Shown in pieces: positions 1 through 8,653 of a stretch of 64,000 bases of DNA. Both the position numbers and the translations under genes were made by a program. Source of the stretch: Mycolicibacterium gadium (GTDB taxonomy: Bacteria > Actinomycetota > Actinomycetes > Mycobacteriales > Mycobacteriaceae); assembly GCF_010728925.1 (NCBI RefSeq), contig NZ_AP022608.1, positions 4,836,001 to 4,900,000 on the forward strand, read 5' to 3'. How positions within the stretch are numbered: the stretch's first letter is position 1; each line of letters opens with the position of its first letter. A model generated the notes under the pieces. That model was not told where the DNA came from. It ran no database searches and saw only the letters and a program-made list of their open reading frames with translations.

Positions 1-348
1 TACCCCGCGGAAGATTTCACGCCGCCGGACGGCGCGCTGCTGGTCGGGCTGCTCGACGGCGTTCCCGTCACCGGCGGCGGGTTCAGGCGATTCGACGACA
101 CCAGGGCTGAACTCAAGCGCATGTGGACCGACAGCGAGCACCGACAGCGGGGCTACGCGAAGGCGATGCTCGCCGAACTCGAGCGCGAGATCGCGGCCCG
201 GGGCTACCAGGGTGTCTACCTCACGACCGGCGACCGTCAGCCCGAGGCCGAAGCGCTCTACCTGTCATCCGGCTACACCCGGCTTGCCGGGCCCTTGCCC
301 GCCGCGAGCGAGGGCTATCCGATCACCTTCGAGAAGAGGTTGCGATGA
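1..348 (+). CDS. GNAT acetyltransferase, C-terminal part (start outside window)
   Basis: The frame is open from base 1 and ends at TGA 346-348, so the N-terminus lies outside the window. The visible 115 residues carry a GNAT core: the beta-4 segment ending ELKRMW, then the acetyl-CoA pyrophosphate-binding motif A (HRQRGYAKAML, the R-x-x-G-x-A signature), and a C-terminal half with EALYLSSGY, typical of motif B. Such proteins transfer an acetyl group from acetyl-CoA to an amine; the substrate cannot be told from this fragment. The family call is firm and the substrate unknown. Confidence 0.85.
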   Translation, partial: YPAEDFTPPDGALLVGLLDGVPVTGGGFRRFDDTRAELKRMWTDSEHRQRGYAKAMLAELEREIAARGYQGVYLTTGDRQPEAEALYLSSGYTRLAGPLPAASEGYPITFEKRLR

Positions 349-443
349 CCGGGCACCTGAACACCGAACCGTTCCACATGTCCAAAGTGATTGCCACACT
401 TGACTTCGTCGCCCGGGCACACCCTGCGGAACATCTCGGCCTA

Positions 444-449
444 TAGGCT
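444..449 (+). promoter_or_regulatory. Possible -10 box before small membrane protein gene
   Basis: TAGGCT fits the mycobacterial TANNNT -10 and lies 34 nt before the ATG at 484, in the 135-bp gap after the acetyltransferase gene. No convincing -35 is seen. Low confidence. Confidence 0.3.
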
Positions 450-483
450 GACCCGAGGTGCCGCGGTGACACCGGAGGTGGAG

Positions 484-780
484 ATGGCCTTGACACAGCC
501 GGCGGTGGGGTTTCTGCTCCTCGCCGCGGCCGTGCTGACGGCGATTCTCGGCCTGGCTTCGCGTGTCTACATCGGCCGCAGGCGCCGGACCAAACCGGTA
601 CAGGCCATGGTCAGGACCTTTCGCAAGACCGGCATCGCCCGGCTGCTTTTCGGCCGCTTCGACAGCGACGTGCTCGACGACGACGAACTCGACAGCATGA
701 TCCTGATGCCTACCGTCGTGGTGGCCTGCGGACTCTGCCTCACTGCGTTGTTCCTGCTCGGCTACAACACGTTGGCCTGA
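484..780 (+). CDS. Small membrane protein of unknown function
   Basis: 98 residues from ATG 484, which has a strong GGAGGTGGAG ribosome site just upstream; an in-frame GTG at 466 and an ATG at 391 lack this. One hydrophobic segment spans about residues 7-25 (FLLLAAAVLTAILG), followed by a basic stretch (RRRRTK), then an acidic DVLDDDELD region and a second hydrophobic segment at the C-terminus. The topology suggests two membrane passes with a basic, partly acidic loop between them. The family is not recognised. The gene is alone and runs convergently into the MBL hydrolase gene. Confidence 0.7.
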   Translation: MALTQPAVGFLLLAAAVLTAILGLASRVYIGRRRRTKPVQAMVRTFRKTGIARLLFGRFDSDVLDDDELDSMILMPTVVVACGLCLTALFLLGYNTLA

Positions 781-788
781 TTGCCGGC

Positions 789-1529
789 TCAGCCGGCGTT
801 GGCCTGAGCCTGAGCCGCCGCCTCCCGGATCGAACCCCGCCACACCGGACCGTGACCGGGCAGCAGTATCTCGGTGTCCAGCAGCCCGAGCGCGGACAGG
901 CTGCGCAGACAGCCCTGCTCGTCATGGTTGAACAGCGTCGGCAGCAGCTGCGGCCCGGTGCGCGAAGCCAGCGGGTGGCCGGTGACCAGGGCGTCGCCCG
1001 AGACCAGCACGCCGTCGACCACGAAGGAACAGTGCCCGCCGGTGTGCCCCGGCGTCGGAATCGCCACCGGCGCACCGGGAAGCCCTGCGGCAACGCCTTC
1101 GGTCAGCGCCTGGGTGGTCGGGATGCCGTCGCGAGTCAACGCGCCTTTACGGGCGATCGCCACGGACCACTTCACGTAACGCGGCTGCCAGATGTGTTTG
1201 ACGATGTCGACGGGCGATGCCTGCTCCAGGTACTCCCGCCTGGAGTGGGCGACCTCCGTGGCGTGGCAATACACCGGTGTTCCATGGGTTCTTGCGAACC
1301 AGATGGCCGAACCGAAGTGGTCGACGTGGGCGTGCGTCAACAGGATCGCGCGCAGATCCCCGATGCCGAATCCGAGCCGGCGGAGCGAGTCCAGCACGTC
1401 GTCGCGATTGCCCGGGAAGCCGGTGTCGATCAGGATCACGCCGGCATCGTCGGCGACCAGAGTCCAGTTGACGAGGTCGGTGTAGGCGAAGTGGACGCGG
1501 TCTGTGATGGCGTCCAGGGCTGCTGCCAT
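789..1529 (-). CDS. Metallo-beta-lactamase-fold hydrolase
   Basis: 246 residues. The metal site is complete: THAHVDH (HxHxDH) near residues 85-91, PTPGHTGG for the third histidine, SGDAL for the bridging aspartate and LPGHGP for the last histidine. This is a binuclear-metal hydrolase of the glyoxalase-II/beta-lactamase fold, cytoplasmic because no signal peptide is seen. The substrate is unknown. It is divergent from fgd1, the same arrangement I recall for Rv0406c/Rv0407. A TAAACT -10 box ends 6 nt before the ATG, so the mRNA is probably leaderless and shares a very short control region with fgd1. Confidence 0.88.
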   Translation of the reverse strand: MAAALDAITDRVHFAYTDLVNWTLVADDAGVILIDTGFPGNRDDVLDSLRRLGFGIGDLRAILLTHAHVDHFGSAIWFARTHGTPVYCHATEVAHSRREYLEQASPVDIVKHIWQPRYVKWSVAIARKGALTRDGIPTTQALTEGVAAGLPGAPVAIPTPGHTGGHCSFVVDGVLVSGDALVTGHPLASRTGPQLLPTLFNHDEQGCLRSLSALGLLDTEILLPGHGPVWRGSIREAAAQAQANAG

Positions 1530-1535
1530 GCAGCG

Positions 1536-1541
1536 AGTTTA
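1536..1541 (-). promoter_or_regulatory. -10 box of MBL hydrolase gene (leaderless)
   Basis: Minus-strand TAAACT, 6 nt before the ATG at 1529. This is the spacing expected if transcription starts on the A of the start codon; no Shine-Dalgarno sequence is present. Confidence 0.55.
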
Positions 1542-1563
1542 GGCAGCAGGGTAGAAAGAAAGT

Positions 1564-2574
1564 GTGCCTGAACTGAAACTCGGATATAAGGCGTCGGCGG
1601 AGCAATTCGCCCCGCGTGAACTCGTCGAGCTCGGCGTCGCCGCCGAAGCGCACGGTATGGACAGCGCCACCGTCAGCGACCACTTTCAGCCGTGGCGCCA
1701 CGAAGGTGGTCATGCGCCGTTCTCGCTGGCCTGGATGACCGCGGTGGGTGAGCGCACCGAGCGCCTGTTCCTCGGCACGTCGGTGATGACGCCGACGTTC
1801 AGATACAACCCCGCCGTCATCGCCCAGGCCTTCGCCACCATGGGCTGCCTCTACCCGGACCGCATCTTCCTCGGTGTCGGCACCGGTGAGGCGCTCAACG
1901 AGATCGCGACGGGCTACGAGGGCGAGTGGCCCGAATTCAAGGAGCGCTACGCCCGCCTGCGCGAATCCATCCGGCTCATGCGTGAGCTGTGGCTCGGCGA
2001 CCGCGTCGACTTCGAGGGCGAGTATTACAAGACCAAGGGCGCGTCGATCTACGACGTTCCAGAGGGCGGCATCCCGATCTACATCGCCGCGGGCGGACCC
2101 CAGGTCGCCAAGTACGCGGGCCGCGCGGGCGACGGGTTCATCTGCACGTCCGGCAAGGGCGAGGAGCTGTACAAGGACAAGCTGATTCCCGCGGTGAAAG
2201 AGGGCGCAGAGGCCGCCGACCGCGACCCCGACAGCATCGACCGGATGATCGAGATCAAGATCTCCTACGATCCGGATCCGAAGCTGGCGCTGGAGAACAC
2301 CCGCTTCTGGGCTCCGCTGTCGCTGACGGCAGAGCAGAAGCACAGCATCAACGACCCCATGGAGATGGAGAAGGCCGCCGACGAGCTGCCGATCGAGCAG
2401 GTCGCCAAGCGCTGGATTGTCGCGTCGGATCCCGACGAAGCGGTCGAAATGGTCGGTCAGTACGTCAAGTGGGGTCTGAACCACCTGGTGTTCCACGATC
2501 CCCGCCACGATCAGCGCCGTTTCCTCGAGCTGTTCCAAAAAGATCTGGAGCCGCGGCTGCGCCGACTCGGCTGA
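1564..2574 (+). CDS. fgd1: F420-dependent glucose-6-phosphate dehydrogenase
   Basis: 336 residues, the length I recall for M. tuberculosis FGD1. It oxidises glucose 6-phosphate to 6-phosphogluconolactone while reducing cofactor F420, and so supplies F420H2 to cytoplasmic F420-dependent reductases. It is a luciferase-like TIM barrel. Residues described as catalytic or F420-contacting in the M. tuberculosis enzyme occur at the same numbers: Glu13, His40, Trp44 and Glu109. The start is GTG 1564, giving [21 protein letters not shown] lies 6 nt before it and the purine-rich tract AGAAAGAAAG could serve as a weak ribosome site. The next gene follows after 23 bp on the same strand. Confidence 0.97.
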   Translation: MPELKLGYKASAEQFAPRELVELGVAAEAHGMDSATVSDHFQPWRHEGGHAPFSLAWMTAVGERTERLFLGTSVMTPTFRYNPAVIAQAFATMGCLYPDRIFLGVGTGEALNEIATGYEGEWPEFKERYARLRESIRLMRELWLGDRVDFEGEYYKTKGASIYDVPEGGIPIYIAAGGPQVAKYAGRAGDGFICTSGKGEELYKDKLIPAVKEGAEAADRDPDSIDRMIEIKISYDPDPKLALENTRFWAPLSLTAEQKHSINDPMEMEKAADELPIEQVAKRWIVASDPDEAVEMVGQYVKWGLNHLVFHDPRHDQRRFLELFQKDLEPRLRRLG

Positions 2575-2597
2575 GCGGAAAGCGCAACGAGCACAGC

Positions 2598-3572
2598 ATG
2601 ATTCGGCTGTTCGCGACCGTACTCGGCGTGCTCGCGTTCGTGGTCGGCGCGGTCGGATTGGCGTCGCGCTACCTACCGATAGCCAACGAGGCCATCCTCG
2701 TCGTCGCCGCGGCATCGCCGTATCTGACGGCCGCAGCCCTCATCGCTCTGATCCTGTTCGCGCTGGCGCGGCGTTGGGTGCTGACCATCGCCGCCGCCCT
2801 GTTGTGCGTGGTGATGATCGGTGTCCAGCTGCCGCGGTTCATCGGCTCCGAGAGCACGGATGTGCCGAGCGTCGCAGTACGGGTGGTCACCGCCAATCTT
2901 GGCTTTGGACAGGCGGATTCGGGAACTGTCGCGGACCTGGCGCGCTCATCGGCCGATGTGCTGGTGATCCAGGAGCTGACGCCCCAGGCTGCCGCCGGGC
3001 TGGAAGGGTTGGACGAGACGTTTCCGCACCGCATGCTCGATCCCGCAGAGCAGGCATTCGGAATCGGGATCTGGAGCAGGTACCCGCTCGTCGACACCGG
3101 GCACATCGAGGGCTACCAGATGCCGATGCTGCGCGCCCGCGTCCAGCTTCCGGGCGTACGGTTCCCGCCGACGCTGCTGGCCGTGCACCTCGCCGCACCG
3201 TGGGTGCAGCCGCTGCACATCTTCGGTGACGACATGGCCAGGTTCCCGGCGACCCTGCGCGACATCGCGGGCGAAGCGGGATCGGGTGCGGTGATCGTCG
3301 CCGGCGATCTCAACTCCACCATCGATATGCAGCCGTTCCGCAAGTTCCTGGACGAGGGTTACCGCGACGCGGGTGAACAGGTCGGCGCGGGCCTGACCCG
3401 TACGTATCCGAGCGAGCCGTGGCGTAAGCCGATGATCGGCATCGATCATGTGCTCGTCTACAACTGCGTCGCGTCTTCCGTGCGGACGGTGCCGTTGCCC
3501 GGCTCCGACCACCGCGGCCTGGCCACCACGGTCGAGATTCCGGTCGACCCGACCGCCAGTTATCCCGTCTAG
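2598..3572 (+). CDS. Membrane-anchored endonuclease/exonuclease/phosphatase-family protein
   Basis: 324 residues. The first ~85 residues hold about three hydrophobic segments, then an EEP domain follows with TANLGF, VIQELTP (the metal-binding Glu), GDLNST (Asp/Asn), GIDHVL and GSDHRGL (catalytic Asp-His). The domain should lie outside the membrane if the usual three-helix topology holds. EEP enzymes cleave phosphodiesters in nucleic acids, sphingolipids or inositol phosphates; this membrane-tethered subtype has no assigned substrate that I can name. It lies 23 bp after fgd1, so it is probably co-transcribed. Its TAG stop overlaps the opposing glycosyltransferase stop in a shared CTAG. Confidence 0.88.
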   Translation: MIRLFATVLGVLAFVVGAVGLASRYLPIANEAILVVAAASPYLTAAALIALILFALARRWVLTIAAALLCVVMIGVQLPRFIGSESTDVPSVAVRVVTANLGFGQADSGTVADLARSSADVLVIQELTPQAAAGLEGLDETFPHRMLDPAEQAFGIGIWSRYPLVDTGHIEGYQMPMLRARVQLPGVRFPPTLLAVHLAAPWVQPLHIFGDDMARFPATLRDIAGEAGSGAVIVAGDLNSTIDMQPFRKFLDEGYRDAGEQVGAGLTRTYPSEPWRKPMIGIDHVLVYNCVASSVRTVPLPGSDHRGLATTVEIPVDPTASYPV

Positions 3573-5284
3573 GGGCGGGATGAGTTCTTTAACAGGTCCT
3601 CGTCCACCTCTGGTTTGACAACTCGGTACAGACGCCATTGCTCCTGTCCGAAGGCACCCTGGGCGGAGTGGACAAGCACACCGATTCCTGCGCCGTCATC
3701 CCACATCGTCGGGTAGCGAGTGAGGACGGTATCGGGCGCAGCGTTGTACTCAGGGTTGGTGACGAGCAGGTACCGGACTCCAAAGTCCCACGGACGGTTC
3801 AAGGCTGCGGCGTAGTCGAAGTCGGTGTCGATAATGAACTGCTTGGGATCGTTGGATGCCAGCCAAACTCCCCAGTTCATGAAGGTGTCCATCAACACCG
3901 ACCCGTCGGGGAGATTCTGTCGATCTAGATAAGCGGCGAGAATGCGGTCGTCCACGCCAACTCGCCGGTACCACTGTTCGTGGGGCGGATATGTATCGGG
4001 ATCGAGGAGCGAGTTGAGCCCGAACTGAAGGTGGTGATTGCCGATGTCCTTGTCGAGCATCGAAATCGCCGACACCGGGACGCAAACGAGGAGCGAGAGG
4101 CTGAGAACTGCCGCGCCAAACCTGCTCGGGATGGTGTTCATTCGCCAGCGACTTATCGGCGCGTCAGTCGGGGTCCACCAAATCAACGCGAGGACAATCA
4201 CCATCGGAATTGCCGGCATGTAATAGCGAAACCATCCGAAGGTCGTGTCGGTGTAGGCGCCCCACAGAGAGAAAGCCAAGATCGATCCGAACGTGACGAT
4301 CGGTATCAGGCCGTCGATTCTCCTGGTCGACACGATGACCACCACGGCGATGGCTACCGCGAACCCTGTGAAGGGCTGCATAGCCAGTGTTCTGATCGCC
4401 AGCAGCATCCATTCGTGCGGCACGTCGAGCATGCCGGAGTCGCGGGCCAGCGACGTCGCAACCTGGCTGGTGTTGCCGTATTGGGAGGTTAGGGTTGCGA
4501 ACAGCTCACCGGTCAGGATCCATCCTGTGGCGGCCCACGCTAGGAAAGCCACGCCTAGAGGAAAGATTACGATCAGCATGTTGAGCACCACTGACGACAT
4601 GGGTGACTGCGACCGGTAACGGATCAGAGTAACGCCAGCAACAAGTACAGCTGCGCCGACGGCAGCGACTATGACCTCATAGCGGGCGAGATAGCCTAAC
4701 CCCAAGGCGATTCCGGCCAAGGCGAGATCCCCGACGGCCAGCGACTCGACCCACTTGAGTAGGTGACGGATGCACCACAGGACGAAGAAGATCTCAGCGG
4801 CCTCACTCAACCCGGAGCCACCGTATGTGACGACCATTGGGTGGAGAGCGAATGCAGCTACTGCGGTGTAGCGCCACACGCGACCGACGCCACGATCCAA
4901 CGCGATCCTCCGGACCAGTAGCGCCGAGCCCGCCATGAATGCTGCGCTTTGTATTGCGCCAGCCAGACCATATTTCTTTAGTTCCGGCCACCATTGGTGC
5001 AGTGGCAGCAGCGGGATTTCGATCAGGCTGGGCAACGGATTCCAGACGAACCCGATCGCGGATAGGTGAGGATCTCTGCTCATCAAGGCGAAGCCGGCGT
5101 GCGCGACCCGGCTTGGACCGTCTCCGTCGAAAAGGTTATAGCGAGTGATCAGAATCGCGTTGATTACGACATACCCCGCTACCAGAACGAGGAACAGCGC
5201 GACCGGCGGCCATGAGATTCGTCGCTGCGGTGGCGACACCTCCTCCGGAGACGCCTGGACGTTCTCGGCGACATCGACGCTCAT
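3569..5284 (-). CDS. Polytopic membrane glycosyltransferase (GT39/ArnT-like fold, GT-C type)
   Basis: 571 residues from ATG 5284, 7 bp after the upstream gene's stop; the longer upstream frame has atypical composition and overlaps that gene. A short charged N-terminus is followed by a hydrophobic helix (VALFLVLVAGYVVINAILI), then an acidic loop (LFDGDGPSR) in the position where GT-C enzymes carry their catalytic acid, and about ten further membrane segments. A ~150-residue hydrophilic C-terminal part contains DTFMNWGVWLASNDP. GT-C enzymes move sugar from a polyprenyl-phosphate carrier outside the membrane; donor and acceptor are unknown here. It is last in the four-gene operon that includes a BcsA-like synthase. 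The DNA looks less GC-rich than the flanks. Confidence 0.72.
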   Translation of the reverse strand: MSVDVAENVQASPEEVSPPQRRISWPPVALFLVLVAGYVVINAILITRYNLFDGDGPSRVAHAGFALMSRDPHLSAIGFVWNPLPSLIEIPLLPLHQWWPELKKYGLAGAIQSAAFMAGSALLVRRIALDRGVGRVWRYTAVAAFALHPMVVTYGGSGLSEAAEIFFVLWCIRHLLKWVESLAVGDLALAGIALGLGYLARYEVIVAAVGAAVLVAGVTLIRYRSQSPMSSVVLNMLIVIFPLGVAFLAWAATGWILTGELFATLTSQYGNTSQVATSLARDSGMLDVPHEWMLLAIRTLAMQPFTGFAVAIAVVVIVSTRRIDGLIPIVTFGSILAFSLWGAYTDTTFGWFRYYMPAIPMVIVLALIWWTPTDAPISRWRMNTIPSRFGAAVLSLSLLVCVPVSAISMLDKDIGNHHLQFGLNSLLDPDTYPPHEQWYRRVGVDDRILAAYLDRQNLPDGSVLMDTFMNWGVWLASNDPKQFIIDTDFDYAAALNRPWDFGVRYLLVTNPEYNAAPDTVLTRYPTMWDDGAGIGVLVHSAQGAFGQEQWRLYRVVKPEVDEDLLKNSSRP

Positions 5285-5291
5285 CGCCGCC

Positions 5292-7229
5292 TCATGGATT
5301 GGCGCGTCGCTTTCGAAGGACGACGATCGAGATGGCGGCCAGCACGGCGATGACGCCCGCTGCGATGGTTGCCCAGACCCACCATCTCCAACCGTTGGCA
5401 AGATCCGGTTGCGGTGTCATTGCATCGCCGGCGCGGACCGCCATGTTCGCGGTGTCGCCGGCTGGGCCAGTGGCAACGGTGTCGCCGATCAATGACGCCC
5501 ACCGATTCTCTAGTCCCCGGATGTAGTCGAAACTTCGGTCCACGAGGCCCCAGTCGCCCGTGCTGTTCAGCGCGAGCACCATCCGTCCGTTGTGTGAGAA
5601 CGCCTGGACCACGCCAAGTGGACCATGTATGTCTATGTCTGTGATCGGAGCACCGTTGACATCGACGACGGTCGCGCCAGTGGTAAGCATCGGAGGCTGC
5701 ATACCTGCGCGCGCAAGCTCCTCACCACTCGCCACGACCACCAGCCCGGAGCCACGTCCTGCGGCTTCGTCGAGGGTTGCAAGACGGGGCCGCAGTGCGA
5801 CCACCGAGTGCTGCCCCATCAGGTTGATTGCCTGCGCGGCATAGCGAATGTGCTCCGGTTGGTCGATCGCGACATCAAACTCAGGCGCAAATGCCATTGG
5901 TAGAACCGGAAATCCACCGCGATTGTGACTGCCGGGGGTGACGGTGACGGTCGACCGAGGGTCGACAGCGAACGTGATTCTGTCGGTGAGCGGCGCACAA
6001 TCCCTTTCGGGATTGTACCGAATCTCCAGTGAGAGTCCGACATTCGAGGCAATGGTTTCGGGAGGAAGATCAAAGTACAAGTCGACGAGACCTGACTCGT
6101 CGAGTTTGTGAGTTGCGAGGACGGTGCTTCCCGAGCGAATCAAGATAGATGCATTCCCAGATGTCACGGGGGTGTAGTTGGAGATCAAATGCACCTGTGC
6201 GTGGTCGATTGAGCCAACGGCGAATTCTGAAGCATCGAAGCCGATATAGAGCGTCTCAACCCCCAATATCTCTGACTCGGCGGTCATATCGAGTTCGCCG
6301 AAACTGCGGGTATATGCCGCGGTTGGGACGGAGTTCTTCATCGAGTTGACTGAGGCAGTGGTTGTTTGGGCGAGTTCGTACCGTCGGTCGGCGAAGAGAT
6401 CCACCTGGCGGAGGAGTTCCTCACCCTTTCCGGTGATCGCCAGAACCGCTCCTTGCGTTCCCGGATTCTCGACGGCAATCCCGGGGTTGTCGCTTTCGCG
6501 GATCTCAATCGATCGCCGCGTCGGTCCGCCGCTCCGCCAAACCGGTGACGAGGAAGTGTCGACATCGATTCGAACAGGGATGGGCCGACTCAGTTGGGTG
6601 AGCTTGGCTACGAGCGCGAGTGCCGCCTGCTGCTGGTCACGACTCGGGTTAGGGCCCACACCGATCGTGATCTGGTCAAGATAACGAGGAAGGAAACCCG
6701 CGACTGTTGTTGGGTCGGGGGTGGGACCAGAGAATGTGGTCATGAGCTGACTCAAGCTGAGCGAAGGAAGCTCAGTGCAGCTGGTTGAAGGCGGATTTTG
6801 GTCTCGCAGAATGAAACTCAGTGGTGCTCGTCCTTCATTCACCATCGCGCCTGAGATGTCCACAGTGAACGGCACAGCCGAGACTCCCATGGGTACGACG
6901 ATGCTGCCGAGCACGATACCGCGGGCGTCCAGGACGTCGACACGGCCATCGATCACGTTGACCACCGATCCGATCTGTCCGGTCAACATCGACGGACCGA
7001 TGCCTTCGGGTACGGGGATCGAGGTATCGAAGGCCTGGTTGGAGCCGATTATCTCCAGCTTATCGGGAAGTCCCAACTGCCTCAGGCTGATCGCCGGTGT
7101 CACGTTGGGTTCGGCGGCAGCGGTTTCGTAGGGCTGCGCAGATGCGACGGGACTCGTAGGCAGCATGGCCTGAGCCGCGACGCCGATGACGGCAAGTGGC
7201 ACGATGAGCGCCCGCGCGATGGCGCGCAT
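5292..7229 (-). CDS. BcsB-like secreted, membrane-anchored polysaccharide synthase subunit
   Basis: 645 residues. ATG 7229 is chosen because GGAGGAA lies 6 nt before it and it overlaps the upstream stop in TAATG. There is a signal peptide (MRAIARALIVPLAVIG ... ASAQ), a ~580-residue extracytoplasmic part, and a single C-terminal membrane helix (WWVWATIAAGVIAVLAAISIVVL) ending in RKRRANP. This layout, and the phrases PLSFILRDQNPPSTSC and YNPERDC, match BcsB proteins, which receive the polymer emerging from the GT2 synthase; I infer this role also from the adjacent BcsA-like gene. Sequence similarity to classical BcsB is only at the level of architecture and scattered motifs, so the name is provisional. 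Confidence 0.72.
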   Translation of the reverse strand: MRAIARALIVPLAVIGVAAQAMLPTSPVASAQPYETAAAEPNVTPAISLRQLGLPDKLEIIGSNQAFDTSIPVPEGIGPSMLTGQIGSVVNVIDGRVDVLDARGIVLGSIVVPMGVSAVPFTVDISGAMVNEGRAPLSFILRDQNPPSTSCTELPSLSLSQLMTTFSGPTPDPTTVAGFLPRYLDQITIGVGPNPSRDQQQAALALVAKLTQLSRPIPVRIDVDTSSSPVWRSGGPTRRSIEIRESDNPGIAVENPGTQGAVLAITGKGEELLRQVDLFADRRYELAQTTTASVNSMKNSVPTAAYTRSFGELDMTAESEILGVETLYIGFDASEFAVGSIDHAQVHLISNYTPVTSGNASILIRSGSTVLATHKLDESGLVDLYFDLPPETIASNVGLSLEIRYNPERDCAPLTDRITFAVDPRSTVTVTPGSHNRGGFPVLPMAFAPEFDVAIDQPEHIRYAAQAINLMGQHSVVALRPRLATLDEAAGRGSGLVVVASGEELARAGMQPPMLTTGATVVDVNGAPITDIDIHGPLGVVQAFSHNGRMVLALNSTGDWGLVDRSFDYIRGLENRWASLIGDTVATGPAGDTANMAVRAGDAMTPQPDLANGWRWWVWATIAAGVIAVLAAISIVVLRKRRANP

Positions 7230-8653
7230 TAGTTTCCTCCATTGGTAGGGGTCGGGGCTGTGGGGTGGGTGAGTCCGTGCACCGTCTTTTCCCAGAAGAA
7301 CGGCCGGAATACCAACTGGTACAGTGCCTTTAATGCGGCGACTGACTGCAGGAGCCAGTACAGCGGCGCCAACAGCGCCGCCCACCATAGGTAGGGTTTG
7401 CCGAGCGCTTGGGTGGCGACCAGTCCCACGAAGATCGACAACGGCGCGCCGACGATGAACAGCACCAAGCAGATGTAGTAGGTCAACGGAGGGAATACTT
7501 CCGCCACGAATGCGGGTCTACCGAGTACCCATATCAACATCGTGAACCAGAAGATCAAGTTGATGGCGGCGGTCACCGGCACGCCGCCGGTCATGTTGAT
7601 CAGGCGCAACGTCGACTTGATGCCGATCGTATTGCGCAGCTTAACCGGGCTACGAAGGTGGACCAGCATCGTCTGCAGGTAGCCCTTGTACCAGCGCGAC
7701 CGTTGCCGAATCCAGTTGACCACGTCAGAGTTGGCTTCCTCCAACGTTATCGAGTCGAGAATGAGTGTCCGGTAGCCGTGTCGCGCCAGACGCACGCCCA
7801 GGTCGGCGTCTTCGGTGACGTTGTACTCGTCCCAGCCGCCGACCTCACGCCACACTCTGGTTCTCATATGGTTGGACGTGCCGCCCAGCGGAACGACGCC
7901 TCGCAACTCGTCGACCGCGGGCAGTACAATGCCGAACCACTGGTCGTATTCCAGCGAGAACCACCGGGTGAGCAGATTCTGCCGCTCGTTGAAGTACGCG
8001 AGGCGCGCTTGTAGACAACCGATTTCAGGTGGGACACGACGGAATGCGACGACTGCGCGGCGGAGCTGGAGCGGATCTGGAATGTCCTCGGCGTCATAGA
8101 TGGTCACCATCTCGCCCTTGAGATCGGGCAGCGACATGCCGTAGTTGCAAGCCTTTGGCTTCGTGCGGGGCATACTGTGGGGAACCAGAACGATCCGCAC
8201 GGACCGCAGGTCGGCGTCGAAGAGCGCTCTCTGCGTGGCGATGTCGTCTTCCTCCACAAGTAACAGGATCTCGAGCTTGTCGCTCGGGTAATCGAGCCTG
8301 CCGACACCATTGATGAGGTTGGACACGATGGAAGGTTCGTCGTAGACGGGCAACAGCACTGTGTAGACGGGGAGCTCATCGGAGGTCAGACTCAGGGCCT
8401 CGTCATCACTCACGCGTATCAGCGCGGACGACTTCAAACCCTTGAGCACCAGAAAGTTTCGGTCGATAGTCGACCACAGATACAGCATTGCTATCACCAG
8501 GGTGATCAGTGGTGGCACGTGGTGCGGCAGCGCAAGAACGGTGCCCGCAAAGAGCAACACCGCGCACGCCAGCATGATCAGTGAAGCGCGGCCAAGGATT
8601 GTGCGCGCCGACAGGTGCGCAGGCAGCACAACTGCTTCGCGGGTTTCAGTCAC
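7229..8653 (-). CDS. BcsA-like family 2 processive glycosyltransferase
   Basis: 474 residues from GTG 8653, which overlaps the upstream stop in GTGA; a longer frame to 8899 lies inside the upstream gene. Two N-terminal membrane helices (about residues 25-60) precede a GT2 domain with LVEEDD (133-138), YDAED (the UDP-binding DxD-like site, 186-190), TED (280-282, catalytic base) and QRSRW (317-321), the full set of processive beta-glycan synthases. About four C-terminal helices follow. Unlike BcsA, the protein stops straight after the membrane region, so there is no PilZ c-di-GMP-binding domain. It probably polymerises a sugar from a nucleotide donor and exports it; the sugar is unknown. It is translationally coupled to both neighbours. 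Confidence 0.85.
   Translation of the reverse strand: MTETREAVVLPAHLSARTILGRASLIMLACAVLLFAGTVLALPHHVPPLITLVIAMLYLWSTIDRNFLVLKGLKSSALIRVSDDEALSLTSDELPVYTVLLPVYDEPSIVSNLINGVGRLDYPSDKLEILLLVEEDDIATQRALFDADLRSVRIVLVPHSMPRTKPKACNYGMSLPDLKGEMVTIYDAEDIPDPLQLRRAVVAFRRVPPEIGCLQARLAYFNERQNLLTRWFSLEYDQWFGIVLPAVDELRGVVPLGGTSNHMRTRVWREVGGWDEYNVTEDADLGVRLARHGYRTLILDSITLEEANSDVVNWIRQRSRWYKGYLQTMLVHLRSPVKLRNTIGIKSTLRLINMTGGVPVTAAINLIFWFTMLIWVLGRPAFVAEVFPPLTYYICLVLFIVGAPLSIFVGLVATQALGKPYLWWAALLAPLYWLLQSVAALKALYQLVFRPFFWEKTVHGLTHPTAPTPTNGGN

Noticed and set aside
783..797. Hairpin GCCGGC-TCA-GCCGGC as a terminator
   Set aside because: The stem is short, has no T-run, and overlaps the MBL gene stop; the repeat is itself palindromic, so it is likely chance.
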